Shown here: one piece after another, positions 46,210-55,123 of the stretch
How positions within the stretch are numbered: the stretch's first letter is position 1
Layout: every line of letters starts with the position of its first letter
From: Saccharothrix australiensis
GTDB lineage: Bacteria > Actinomycetota > Actinomycetes > Mycobacteriales > Pseudonocardiaceae
Assembly (NCBI RefSeq): GCF_003634935.1
Contig: NZ_RBXO01000001.1
Span: 4,675,501 to 4,739,500, forward strand
Reading direction: 5' to 3'
DNA: 64,000 nt
Translations under genes and position numbers: made by a program
Notes under the pieces: model-generated
What the model saw: only the letters and a program-made list of their open reading frames with translations
The model's database searches: none
Told to the model about the DNA's origin: nothing

Positions 46210-47402
46210 GCGCCGGACTCGCGGGCCACCGCGTGACCACCGCCGGCGCCGGGCCCGCCGACCGCCGCGGGACCACCGGCACCGGACCCGCCGACCGCCA
46301 CCGGACCACCGCCGGCGCCGTTCTCGCGGAGCTGCGCGAGCGGGCCCGCGCGGTGCTCGACCCGGCGCACTACGACTACTTCGCGGGCGGGGTCGGCGAC
46401 GAGGTGGTGCTCGGCGGGAACGAGGCGGCCTTCCGGCGGCTCGCCCTGCTGCCGAGGGTGCTGCGCGGCGCGCCGACCCGCGACCTCTCCGTCGACCTGC
46501 CCGGCGGTCGCCTGGCCGCGCCGGTGCTGGTCGCGCCGACCGCGTTCCACCGGCTCGCGCACCCCGAGGGCGAGTCGGCGACGGCGCGTGCGGTCGCGGC
46601 GGCGCGGACGGTGCTGGTCTCCGGGGTGGCGTCGACGGTGGCGATCGCCGACGTGGTGGCCGCGGCGCGGTCGGTCGACCCGGACGCGGCGGTGTGGTTC
46701 CAGCTCTACCCGCAGCCCGACGACGAGGTGACGGCGTGCCTGGTGCGGCGGGCCGAGCGCGCGGGCTGCACCGCCCTGGTGGTGACCGCCGACTCTCCGG
46801 TGCTCGGGCGGCACCGGCGGGACGCCGAGCACGGCTTCCACGACCTGCCCGCCGGGCTCGCGGCGGAGAACATGCGGGACCTGCCCGGCGCCGCGCCGGG
46901 CGCCCTCCGGGACATCGCGATGTCGCCCGCGGTGTCCTGGGCGCACCTGGACCGGCTGCGGGCGTCGACGTCGCTCCCGCTGTGGCTCAAGGGGGTGCTG
47001 CACCCGCGCGACGCGGTGCTCGCGGTCGAGCACGGCGTGTCCGGTGTCGTCGTGTCCAACCACGGCGGCCGGCAGTGCGACGTGGTGCCCGCGGCCGTCG
47101 AGGCGCTGCCCGCGGTGGTCGACGCGGTCGCGGGCCGGGTGCCGGTGGTGCTCGACGGCGGCGTGCGGTGCGGCGGCGATGTCGCGGTGGCGCTGGCGCT
47201 CGGCGCGGCGGCGGTGGGCGTCGGCAGACCGGTGTTGTGGGGCCTGGCCGCCGCCGGGGAGGCCGGGGTGGCGCGGGTGCTCGACGTGCTGCGCGACGAG
47301 GTCGACCACCTCCTCGCGCTGTGCGGCGGGCGCGACCTGGCCGACCTGACCCGCGACCAGGTCGTCGCCCGGAGCGCGGGGGTGTGCGCGCGATGTGGCT
47401 GA
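46206..47402 (+). CDS. FMN-dependent alpha-hydroxy-acid oxidase/dehydrogenase
   Basis: This 398-residue flavoenzyme should oxidise a 2-hydroxy acid to the 2-oxo acid, as lactate, glycolate and mandelate oxidases do. Landmarks are YDYFAGGVGDE, PVLVAPTAFHRLAHPEGE, WFQLYPQPD, TADSPVLGRHRR and the catalytic VSNHGGRQCD signature with its His and Arg, then VLDGGVRCGGDV for phosphate binding. WFQLYPQPD with YFAGG recalls 4-hydroxymandelate oxidases, but substrate is not proven. The first 38 or so residues are an extra Thr/Gly/Pro-rich repeat (TTAGAGPADR, TTGTGPADRH) that may not be needed for function. The GTG at 46206 overlaps the previous stop. The 3' end overlaps the P450-like gene by 10 bases. 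Confidence 0.93.
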   Translation: MSAGLAGHRVTTAGAGPADRRGTTGTGPADRHRTTAGAVLAELRERARAVLDPAHYDYFAGGVGDEVVLGGNEAAFRRLALLPRVLRGAPTRDLSVDLPGGRLAAPVLVAPTAFHRLAHPEGESATARAVAAARTVLVSGVASTVAIADVVAAARSVDPDAAVWFQLYPQPDDEVTACLVRRAERAGCTALVVTADSPVLGRHRRDAEHGFHDLPAGLAAENMRDLPGAAPGALRDIAMSPAVSWAHLDRLRASTSLPLWLKGVLHPRDAVLAVEHGVSGVVVSNHGGRQCDVVPAAVEALPAVVDAVAGRVPVVLDGGVRCGGDVAVALALGAAAVGVGRPVLWGLAAAGEAGVARVLDVLRDEVDHLLALCGGRDLADLTRDQVVARSAGVCARCG

Positions 47403-48793
47403 CCGGGTTGCTCGCCGCCGCCGCACTCGTGCTCACCGCGCCGCGCTGGCTGCCGGCGCGGGTGGTCGCCCTGCGCGCCAAGGTGTTCGCGAAGGTCAAC
47501 GGGGACAACGCGATCACGTTCCCGAACGCGCAGGTGGGGCCCGAGCGGTTCCAGGAGGTCTACGGGCACCCCGCCGCGAACGGCCGCAGCAGGGGAGCCG
47601 CGCTCTCGGACCTGTTCTGGTACTGGCTCTCCCCCGGCGCGGAGGTGCACCAGGAGCACCTGGAGGCGGGCCCGCGCTACGACGACGTGGCGCGCACGAC
47701 CCGCGCGCTGCTGTCCGGTCCGGCCGACGAGCTGGCGGACGCGGCGGCCCGCTGCGCCGGGCGGGTGCTCGACGAGCTGGTCACCGGACGGGTCACGCCG
47801 GTGCGGCTGCGCGACCTGATGGTGCCGGTGTGGGCGGAGTACTGCTACGAACTGGTGTTCGGCGAGCCGTGCCCGCGCGCGGCGCGCGACCTGATCGCGG
47901 GCCACGCCGACGACGTGGTGACGGCGCTGAAGTGCACCGGCCTGCGCCACCCCGCCCGCCGGGAGCGCCTGACCCGCTACCTCGCCCGGCGGGTCGCGGC
48001 GGGCGACGTGCGGCGACCGCTGCCCGCGAGCCTGTCGCCCGCCGAACGGGTGCACTACCTCCAGGGCACGTTCTTCAACACGGCCGTGGTGCAGCTGTCC
48101 GAGGCGATGGCGCACCTGCTGCTCGCGCTGGCGCAGCACCCGGAGGTGGCGGACCGGCTCCGGCGCGACCCGGCCGACGACCGCTACTTCGCGCACGTGC
48201 TGGACGAGACCCTGCGGCTGTACCCGCTGTTCGGCATCGCTCACCGCATCACCACCGGTGAGATCGACCTGGGCGGGGGCACCACGTTCCCCGAGGGGAC
48301 GGTGCTGTGCTTCAGCTACCCCGACTACCACGCCGCCGGCCACCGCGACCCCGGCGTGTTCGACCCGGACCGCTGGGCGCGGGTGCCCGCCCGCGCGGCG
48401 CACCACATCCCGTTCGGCGTCGCCGCCAACCGCCCGTGCCCGGCGTGGCGGCTGTCCCCGCTGGCGCTGCGGGCGGCGACCGCGGAGGTGCTGCGCCGCT
48501 TCACGCTGCACTCCACGGTCACGCACACCCGGTCGCTGCCGAACCGGGGACCGTGCCTGCTGGTCCGGGCGGACGGCCCGCCGCCGCGCCACCTCGCCGC
48601 GCTCGGCGCGTTCCTGCGCGTGCGCGACCGGTGGGAGGACGTGTGGCGCAGCGTCGTCCAGCTCGTGCTGGGCACGGTCATGGTGCTGCACGCGCGCAGG
48701 CTGCGCCTGGCCGGGCGCTACTTCGAGACCCACGACACCGCGGGGTGCCCGCCGGGGCACCGACCGCCCGACCACCGGGAGAGGGCCGAGTGA
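47393..48793 (+). CDS. Membrane-anchored cytochrome P450-like protein with atypical heme loop
   Basis: This 466-residue protein has an N-terminal membrane anchor (LTGLLAAAALVLTAPRWLP). P450 hallmarks are the ExxR of the K-helix (LDETLRLYP) and a later cysteine loop, HIPFGVAANRPCPAWRLSPLA. That loop reads FGVAANRPCPA, not the usual FGxGxxxCxG, and the I-helix (LQGTFFNTAVVQLSEA) lacks the normal acid-Thr pair. It may bind heme in an altered pocket, use peroxide or another oxygen source, or be non-catalytic. Bacterial P450s are normally soluble, so the anchor is also odd. The ATG at 47393 lies inside the end of the oxidase gene. A final tail of about 60 residues follows the P450 fold. Its stop overlaps the antiporter GTG. 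Confidence 0.82.
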   Translation: MWLTGLLAAAALVLTAPRWLPARVVALRAKVFAKVNGDNAITFPNAQVGPERFQEVYGHPAANGRSRGAALSDLFWYWLSPGAEVHQEHLEAGPRYDDVARTTRALLSGPADELADAAARCAGRVLDELVTGRVTPVRLRDLMVPVWAEYCYELVFGEPCPRAARDLIAGHADDVVTALKCTGLRHPARRERLTRYLARRVAAGDVRRPLPASLSPAERVHYLQGTFFNTAVVQLSEAMAHLLLALAQHPEVADRLRRDPADDRYFAHVLDETLRLYPLFGIAHRITTGEIDLGGGTTFPEGTVLCFSYPDYHAAGHRDPGVFDPDRWARVPARAAHHIPFGVAANRPCPAWRLSPLALRAATAEVLRRFTLHSTVTHTRSLPNRGPCLLVRADGPPPRHLAALGAFLRVRDRWEDVWRSVVQLVLGTVMVLHARRLRLAGRYFETHDTAGCPPGHRPPDHRERAE

Positions 48794-50082
48794 ACCAGAT
48801 CGAGTTCGCGTTGCGGGTGTTCGCCGCGCTCGCGGTCGTCCTCGTCGCGACGACCCTGTGCGGACGCCTCGCCATGCTGGTCAAGCAGCCGAGGGTGGTC
48901 GGCGAGATGGTCGCCGGCGTCCTGCTCGGGCCCGCCCTGCTCGGCGCGGTCGCGCCGGGCGTGCAGGCCGACCTGTTCCCCGCCGACGTCAAGGACGTCC
49001 TCTACGTGCTGAGCACCATCGGGCTGACGTTCTACATGTTCCTCGTCGGCGCCTCGCTCGACCACGGCCTCGCCGGCGGGCGGAACGTGCGGCGGGCCTC
49101 GGTGCTCGCCGTGTCCGGCATCGTGCCGACGTTCCTGCTCGGCGCGGGCGCGGCGGCGCTGTTCTTCGACTCGCTGAGCCCCGGCGGCGGCAGCCTGTGG
49201 GAGTTCATGCTCTACGTCGGCGGCGCGCTGTCGATCACCGCGTTCCCCATGCTGGCGCGCATCCTGGAGGAGCGCGGCATCGCGAACACGCCCATCGGGG
49301 GCCTCACCCTGGTCGCGTCCGCCATCGACGACGCGGCGGCGTGGGTGATCCTGGCGGTGATCATCGCCGTCGGCACGGCGGGCGGCCCGCTGGACGCGCT
49401 GGACACCGTGGCGGGCGCGGCGGTGTTCGCGGCGCTGATGCTGACGGTGGGGCGCAGGCTGCTCCGCGCGCTGGGCGAGCGGGTGGAACGCGCGGGCCGG
49501 ATGAGCCGCGACGTCATGGCGCTCGTCCTGCTCCTCGTGCTGGCGGCGGGCTGGTTCACCGACCACATCGGCGTGTTCTCGGTGTTCGGCGGGTTCATCA
49601 CCGGCCTGGCGATGCCGCAGTCGGCGATCGTGCGGCGCGAGCTGACGACCCGGCTCACGGACCTGAACTCCATCCTGCTGCTGCCGGTGTTCTTCGCGTT
49701 CAGCGGCCTCAACACGGAGGTGTCCGGGTTCGGCGCGGGCGGCGCGCTGTGGCGGCCGCTCGCGGTGATCACGGCGGTCGCGTTCGCCGGCAAGTACCTG
49801 GGCTGCGCCGCGGTGGTCCGCTGCCAGGGCTTCCCGTGGCGGTACGCGTCGGCGGTCGGCGGGCTGATGAACGCGCGCGGGCTGATGATCCTGATCTTCA
49901 TCAACATCGGCCTCGCGCACGGGCTGGTGACCTCGGAGCTGTTCGCGATCCTGGTCGCGGTGGCGATCCTCACCACCGCCGCCGCGATGCCGATCTACCG
50001 GGCGTCCCTGCCCGACGGCATGGACCGGGCGGAGGCCGGTCCCGTGCCGCCCCCGGTCGTCGCGCCGAACGCGCGCGGCTGA
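48790..50082 (+). CDS. Cation/proton antiporter (CPA2/KefB-like membrane domain)
   Basis: This 430-residue integral membrane protein has about 12 predicted helices, for example ALAVVLVATTLCGRLAML, TIGLTFYMFLVGASLDHGL and NSILLLPVFFAFSGLN. Family landmarks include PRVVGEMVAGVLLGPALLG near the start and SAIDDAAAWVILAV, with the conserved acidic pair of the ion site. There is no cytoplasmic RCK/TrkA-N domain, so it is the membrane unit alone. The GTG at 48790 follows GGGAGAGGG and overlaps the P450 stop. As the last gene of the operon it may move the pathway product or adjust ions for it; related antiporters are known in some secondary-metabolite clusters. A hairpin terminator lies 6 bases after the stop. 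Confidence 0.93.
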   Translation: MNQIEFALRVFAALAVVLVATTLCGRLAMLVKQPRVVGEMVAGVLLGPALLGAVAPGVQADLFPADVKDVLYVLSTIGLTFYMFLVGASLDHGLAGGRNVRRASVLAVSGIVPTFLLGAGAAALFFDSLSPGGGSLWEFMLYVGGALSITAFPMLARILEERGIANTPIGGLTLVASAIDDAAAWVILAVIIAVGTAGGPLDALDTVAGAAVFAALMLTVGRRLLRALGERVERAGRMSRDVMALVLLLVLAAGWFTDHIGVFSVFGGFITGLAMPQSAIVRRELTTRLTDLNSILLLPVFFAFSGLNTEVSGFGAGGALWRPLAVITAVAFAGKYLGCAAVVRCQGFPWRYASAVGGLMNARGLMILIFINIGLAHGLVTSELFAILVAVAILTTAAAMPIYRASLPDGMDRAEAGPVPPPVVAPNARG

Positions 50083-50088
50083 TCCCCG

Positions 50089-50116
50089 GTCGGACCGCAT
50101 GCGCCGGCGGTCCGAC
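50089..50116 (+). terminator. Hairpin terminator after the six-gene operon
   Basis: GTCGGACCGC and GCGGTCCGAC form a perfect 10-bp stem around an 8-base loop, starting 6 bases after the antiporter stop. There is no T-tract, which is usual for actinomycete terminators. Confidence 0.75.
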
Positions 50117-50189
50117 ACTCCCCGCGCGGTCTTCGGACGTGTCGTGTCGCTCAACGCCGCGACCACGTCGACGCGTCGCCCGATACGTC

Positions 50190-50224
50190 CCGCGAGTGGT
50201 GTCAGTGACTGACACCACTCGCGG
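50190..50224. terminator. Perfect 17-bp inverted repeat, probable bidirectional terminator
   Basis: CCGCGAGTGGTGTCAGT and its exact complement are separated by one base. The position between convergent genes fits a terminator serving both. The near-zero spacer also resembles a large operator or a cruciform-prone palindrome. Confidence 0.6.
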
Positions 50225-50338
50225 ACCCGACGACATCACCGGAGGTGAAAGGCTTGCGGCCAGGCCCGTCGAGCCGGCCATGCCACGGCGCGGGCGACGG
50301 GTGCTCCCGGTCCTCGGCCGCCTTGAGGCCGAGGCGGC

Positions 50339-50364
50339 GTCTCCCCGCACAGGCGGGGCGATCC
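50339..50364 (+). repeat. Solitary element resembling a type I-E CRISPR repeat
   Basis: GTCTCCCCGCACAGGCGGGG at 50339-50358, followed by CGATCC, resembles actinobacterial I-E repeats (GT, a CCCCGC-loop-GCGGGG stem, then GATCC). Only one copy is seen, with no second copy at spacer distance and no cas gene. It may be a relic or simply a hairpin near the GntR 3' end. Confidence 0.25.
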
Positions 50365-50420
50365 GGGCGATGCACGGGACCCCGGGGAACGTCGAGGCAC
50401 CCGCGCACGCGCGGCGGCGG

Positions 50421-51143
50421 TCAGCCCGTGAGCGGGATGGTGAACTTCGGCGCCGAGCCGCCGGTGCTGGACACCGTGGTCGTCGCCTCCACCGGGGTGC
50501 CGGACGAGCCGTGCGTGATGCGGTGCACCACCAGCACCGGCGCGTCGAGCGGTATCTCCAGCGTGCCCGCCTCCGAGCGGCTGGGCAGGCGTGCGTCGAG
50601 CTGCACGGTCGCCACGATCGGGTCGAGGCCCGCGTTGCGCAGCAACGGGGTCAGGTCCGGGTGCGGCGTGTCGTTGCGGTCGGAGATGTCGTGGCCGGTG
50701 TGCTGCTCGATGGTCGTCGCGACGGCCCGCGGCAGCCACTGCTGGTCGATGCTCGTCACGCGAGCGCCCGTGTGGTGGTGGCGGACGCGGTGCACCACCA
50801 GGCTGCCGGTGGCCAGGCCGAACCGGCCCGCGATGTCCGGCCCGGCGGCGGTCCAGCCGCTGAGCACCACCTTCGGGTAGGTCGCGCCGTCGGGCAGGAT
50901 GCGCGGCACGCCCCGGTCCGGCGGCGTCGTCGTGCCGCACACCAGGGTGCCGAGGCCCTGCTTCGAGGTCGCCACGCCCTGCGCGACCAGCACCGCGACG
51001 GCGGCGCGCGCGGTGCCGCGGGCCACCCCGAACCTGCTCATCAGCTCGTGCAGCGTCGGCAGCGCGCTCCCCACGGGGTACTCGCCCCGGTCGATCGCCC
51101 CGATCAGGTGATCGGCGATCAACCGGTACTTCACGTCTTCCAC
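50421..51143 (-). CDS. GntR-family transcriptional regulator (HutC/DasR-like)
   Basis: This 240-residue repressor-type protein has an N-terminal winged helix-turn-helix (YRLIADHLIGAIDRGEYPVG, then MSRFGVARGTARAAVAVL). An effector domain of the UTRA type is suggested by RHHHTGARVTSIDQQWLP and LVVHRITHG. The GTG at 51143 is chosen because GGGGGAGG lies 5 bases upstream; the frame extends to 51194 without a ribosome site. It diverges from a ROK regulator across a 150-bp gap with a dre-like palindrome, so it may control itself and its neighbour. Whether its ligand is an amino-sugar phosphate, as for DasR, cannot be read. It is convergent with the antiporter operon. Confidence 0.93.
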   Translation of the reverse strand: MEDVKYRLIADHLIGAIDRGEYPVGSALPTLHELMSRFGVARGTARAAVAVLVAQGVATSKQGLGTLVCGTTTPPDRGVPRILPDGATYPKVVLSGWTAAGPDIAGRFGLATGSLVVHRVRHHHTGARVTSIDQQWLPRAVATTIEQHTGHDISDRNDTPHPDLTPLLRNAGLDPIVATVQLDARLPSRSEAGTLEIPLDAPVLVVHRITHGSSGTPVEATTTVSSTGGSAPKFTIPLTG

Positions 51144-51201
51144 AGTCGCCTCCCCCAAAGCCGATCTCACCGCAGGGACGTGAGCTGGGCGCACTTAGTA
51201 A

Positions 51202-51237
51202 CGAACCGTTCGATACTGTGCTATGGTCTGGACCACT
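51202..51237. promoter_or_regulatory. Operator region between GntR and ROK genes: dre-like site and CGAAC palindrome
   Basis: TGGTCTGGACCA (51224-51235) is a near-perfect palindrome. Its 16-bp frame at 51222-51237 matches the DasR dre consensus at 13 positions. A second palindrome, CGAACCGTTCG, lies at 51202-51212. Both sit in the shared upstream region of two divergent regulator genes, where operators are expected. Confidence 0.55.
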
Positions 51238-51293
51238 TGTCAAGGGGATGGCTCTGCTAGCGTTCGCGGGCACGAGGGTGAAAGCGAGGCTGG

Positions 51294-52499
51294 GTGACAT
51301 CCGGACCAGCGGCCACCGGGCCCCACGTGCTGCGGCGGATCAACGCCACCGCCGTGCTCAACGCGCTGCGCGCCGCCGACGGCCACACCGCCACCGTCTC
51401 CGACCTCGTCGTCGCCACCGGCCTGTCCCGCCCCGCCGTCACCCGCGCGCTGACCACCCTCGCGGAGTCGGGCATCGCCGAGTTCGCGGGCACCACCGAG
51501 CACCAGATCGGCCGCCCCGCCCAGCGCGCCCGGTTCCGCGCCGAACTCGGCCACGTCGCCGGCATCGACATCGGACCGCACAAGCTCCACGTCATGACCG
51601 CCGACCTCGCGGGCACCGTCCTCGCCGAACGCCGGGCCACCACCCCGCCCGAGCCGACCGGCCCGCGCCTGGTGGCGCTGCTGCGCGCCACCCTCGCCGA
51701 CGTCGCCGCGGAAGCCGGCATCACCCCGACCGACCTGTGGTCCGTGGCCGTCGGCACGCCCGGCATCGTCGACCACGACCGCGGCGAGGTCGTGCTCGCG
51801 CCCAGCATCCCCGGCTGGAGCAGCCTGCCCATGATCGCCGAACTGCGCGACTGGCTCGGCTGCCCCGTCGGCATCGAGAACGACGTCAACCTCGCCGTCG
51901 TCGCCGAGCGCTGGCGCGGCGAGGCGGGCGACAACCTCCTGTTCGTCCAGTGGGGCGAGCGCATCGGCACCGGGATGGTCATCGACGACAAGCCCTACCG
52001 GGGCGCGTCCTCCGCCGCGGGCGAACTCGGCTTCATCGACCTCGTCACCGACCTGGACGACGAGCCGAAACCGCCCACCGACGGCCTCGGCGCGTTCGAG
52101 AGGCTCGTCGGCGCGGGCGAGATACTGCGCCTGGGCGTCCAGCGCTGCGAGCGACCGCTGCGCGACCGGCTCACCGGGACCGACGACATCGGGCCGCTGT
52201 TCGACGCCGCCGCCGCGGGTGACCCCGCCGCGCTGTCCGTCGTGGACACCATCGCCACCAGGTTCGCCCGCGGCCTGGCCGTGCAGCTGCTCATCATGGA
52301 CCCGCAGTGCGTCGTCGTCGGCGGCGGCGTGTCCCGCGCGGGCGACGTGCTGTTCGACGCCGTCCGCCGCCGCCTCGGGCGGCAACTGCTGGTGCCCATC
52401 GACCTGCGCGTCTCGGCCCTCGGCGCGGGCAACGTCGCGCTCGGCGCGGTCCGCATGGCCCTGGACCAGGTGGAGGAACGCCTCACCGCGCTGCTGTGA
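51294..52499 (+). CDS. ROK-family transcriptional regulator
   Basis: This 401-residue protein is a DNA-binding member of the repressor/ORF/kinase family that senses sugars. An N-terminal helix-turn-helix (VSDLVVATGLSRPAVTRALTTL, residues 37-58) precedes an actin-like ATPase fold with GIDIG (DxG phosphate loop), VAVGTPGIVD, GIENDVNLAV and the Gly-rich VVVGGGVSRAG. The family's Cys-rich zinc motif (CxCGxxGCxE) is not seen; the corresponding place reads SAAGELGFIDL, so kinase activity is doubtful and a pure regulator is likely. The GTG at 51294 has GCGAGG just upstream. It diverges from the GntR gene. Confidence 0.92.
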   Translation: MTSGPAATGPHVLRRINATAVLNALRAADGHTATVSDLVVATGLSRPAVTRALTTLAESGIAEFAGTTEHQIGRPAQRARFRAELGHVAGIDIGPHKLHVMTADLAGTVLAERRATTPPEPTGPRLVALLRATLADVAAEAGITPTDLWSVAVGTPGIVDHDRGEVVLAPSIPGWSSLPMIAELRDWLGCPVGIENDVNLAVVAERWRGEAGDNLLFVQWGERIGTGMVIDDKPYRGASSAAGELGFIDLVTDLDDEPKPPTDGLGAFERLVGAGEILRLGVQRCERPLRDRLTGTDDIGPLFDAAAAGDPAALSVVDTIATRFARGLAVQLLIMDPQCVVVGGGVSRAGDVLFDAVRRRLGRQLLVPIDLRVSALGAGNVALGAVRMALDQVEERLTALL

Positions 52500-52543
52500 C
52501 CCCGCCACTTGCCCACCGGGCCCCGACCGGGGAGGGTGTGGGC

Positions 52544-53488
52544 GTGGGAGCTGCGGAGGAACGTGACGGCGTCTCGTTGACCAACCTCGACCAACCGCTG
52601 TTCGAGGGCGCCGACGCCGCCAAGCGCGACCTGGTCGACTACCTCGACGCCGTGCGCGACCGGATCCTGCCGCAACTGGCCGGGCGGCCGCTGTCGGTGG
52701 TCCGCGTGCTGCGCGGCCAGGACGCGTTCATGCAGAAGAACGTGCCCAAGTACACGCCGGACTGGGTGCGCACCACGCGCGTGTGGGCCGAGGCGTCCAA
52801 GCGGCAGGTCGACTACGCGCTGTGCGACGACCGGCGGACCCTGCTGTGGTTCGCCAACCAGCGCGCCGTCGAGTACCACGTGCCGCTCTCCCGCGTCGAC
52901 GACCGGCAGCGGCCGACCCACCTCGTGCTCGACCTCGACCCGCCCGAGGGCGAACCGTTCTCCTCCGTCGTCGGGGCGGCCCACCTGGTGCGGCGCGCGC
53001 TGGCCGACGCCGGCCTCACCGGCGCCGTGAAGACCAGCGGCGCCAAGGGGGTGCACGTCTTCGTGCCCGTCGACGCGAGCGACGACGACGCGGCGGCGGC
53101 CACCAGGGCGCTCGCCGCGCGGGCGGAACGGCTCGACCCGACCATCGCGACCACCGCCTACCTCCGGGAGGAACGCGGGGGCAAGGTCTTCCTCGACTCC
53201 ACCCGCGCCTACGGGGCCACCGTGGTCGCCGCCTACAGCCCGCGCGTCCGTCCCGGCACACCGGTGTCGTTCCCGGTGTCGTGGGACGACCTGGACCGCA
53301 TCACGCCAAGCGACTTCACCCTCCGCACGGCGCCCGGCCTGCTCGGCGACGCCGATCCGTGGCGGGCCGGCCTCCCCGCCCCGCAGGCCCTGCCGGAGGA
53401 CCTGGTCGAGGAGGGCCGCGCGATCCCGGTCGCCCGAGTGGTGGCCATGCACGAGGGCAAGCGCCGCGCCCGCGAGCGCCGCGACTGA
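52544..53488 (+). CDS. LigD-type polymerase domain protein (NHEJ primase-polymerase)
   Basis: This 314-residue stand-alone homologue of the LigD polymerase domain adds nucleotides or ribonucleotides at DNA breaks. Landmarks are RGQDAFMQKNVPKYTPDW, the metal-binding HLVLDLDPPEG (DxD) and KTSGAKGVHVFVPVD, typical of the archaeo-eukaryotic primase-like fold. The start is drawn at GTG 52544, 8 bases after GGAGG; a GTG at 52538 is also possible. It follows the ROK gene by 44 bases and may share its transcript. A compatible ATP-dependent ligase is encoded 2.3 kb away on the other strand; no Ku gene is in view. Confidence 0.93.
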   Translation: MGAAEERDGVSLTNLDQPLFEGADAAKRDLVDYLDAVRDRILPQLAGRPLSVVRVLRGQDAFMQKNVPKYTPDWVRTTRVWAEASKRQVDYALCDDRRTLLWFANQRAVEYHVPLSRVDDRQRPTHLVLDLDPPEGEPFSSVVGAAHLVRRALADAGLTGAVKTSGAKGVHVFVPVDASDDDAAAATRALAARAERLDPTIATTAYLREERGGKVFLDSTRAYGATVVAAYSPRVRPGTPVSFPVSWDDLDRITPSDFTLRTAPGLLGDADPWRAGLPAPQALPEDLVEEGRAIPVARVVAMHEGKRRARERRD

Positions 53489-53547
53489 CCCTGTCCCGCC
53501 GCGCCTGACGCCGTGCTGCCGGGCAGGCGCCCCCGTGGCCGCCGATC

Positions 53548-53585
53548 AATTTATTCCAGTCTGCACTGAAGTCATGAAATAAATA
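53548..53585. promoter_or_regulatory. AT-rich island with ATTTATT/AATAAAT inverted repeat
   Basis: This short stretch is strikingly AT-rich for the region. ATTTATT (53549-53555) and its complement AATAAAT (53578-53584) face each other across 22 bases. It lies about 110 bases upstream of the aminopeptidase ATG, suiting a promoter or operator. Confidence 0.45.
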
Positions 53586-53586
53586 G

Positions 53587-54993
<1,407 letters not shown>

Positions 54994-54995
54994 AC

Positions 54996-55032
54996 CGACG
55001 GTGGCGGCGGGGCCTCCCCGCCGCCACCGTCG
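54996..55032 (+). terminator. 17-bp perfect-stem terminator after the aminopeptidase
   Basis: CGACGGTGGCGGCGGGG and its exact complement enclose a 3-base loop, starting 2 bases after the stop codon. This is one of the clearest terminators in the window. Confidence 0.9.
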
Positions 55033-55123
55033 AGTGACCGCGAATCACTCCGCCGGGTGATACTCGCCGGTTTCAGGGCGCGCGGGCGGGTATCCGATCA
55101 CCGGAGCTACGGAAGGACCGGTG

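Larger units (their letters stand above)
50083..50420. other. 338-bp region between convergent antiporter and GntR genes
   Basis: No gene is supported. It carries two terminator-like hairpins (50089-50116, 50190-50224) and a solitary element resembling a type I-E CRISPR repeat (50339-50364), listed separately. Confidence 0.6.

Noticed and set aside
50083..50420. CRISPR array
   Set aside because: Only one repeat-like element is present, with no spacer periodicity and no cas genes.
50245..50880. Plus-strand frame opposite the GntR gene
   Set aside because: It is composed of Arg/Pro/Thr-rich antisense sequence, and the minus strand encodes a clear winged-helix regulator.
51144..51194. Longer GntR protein starting at 51194
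   Set aside because: No ribosome site precedes it, whereas GGGGGAGG precedes the GTG at 51143. The helix-turn-helix domain starts right there.
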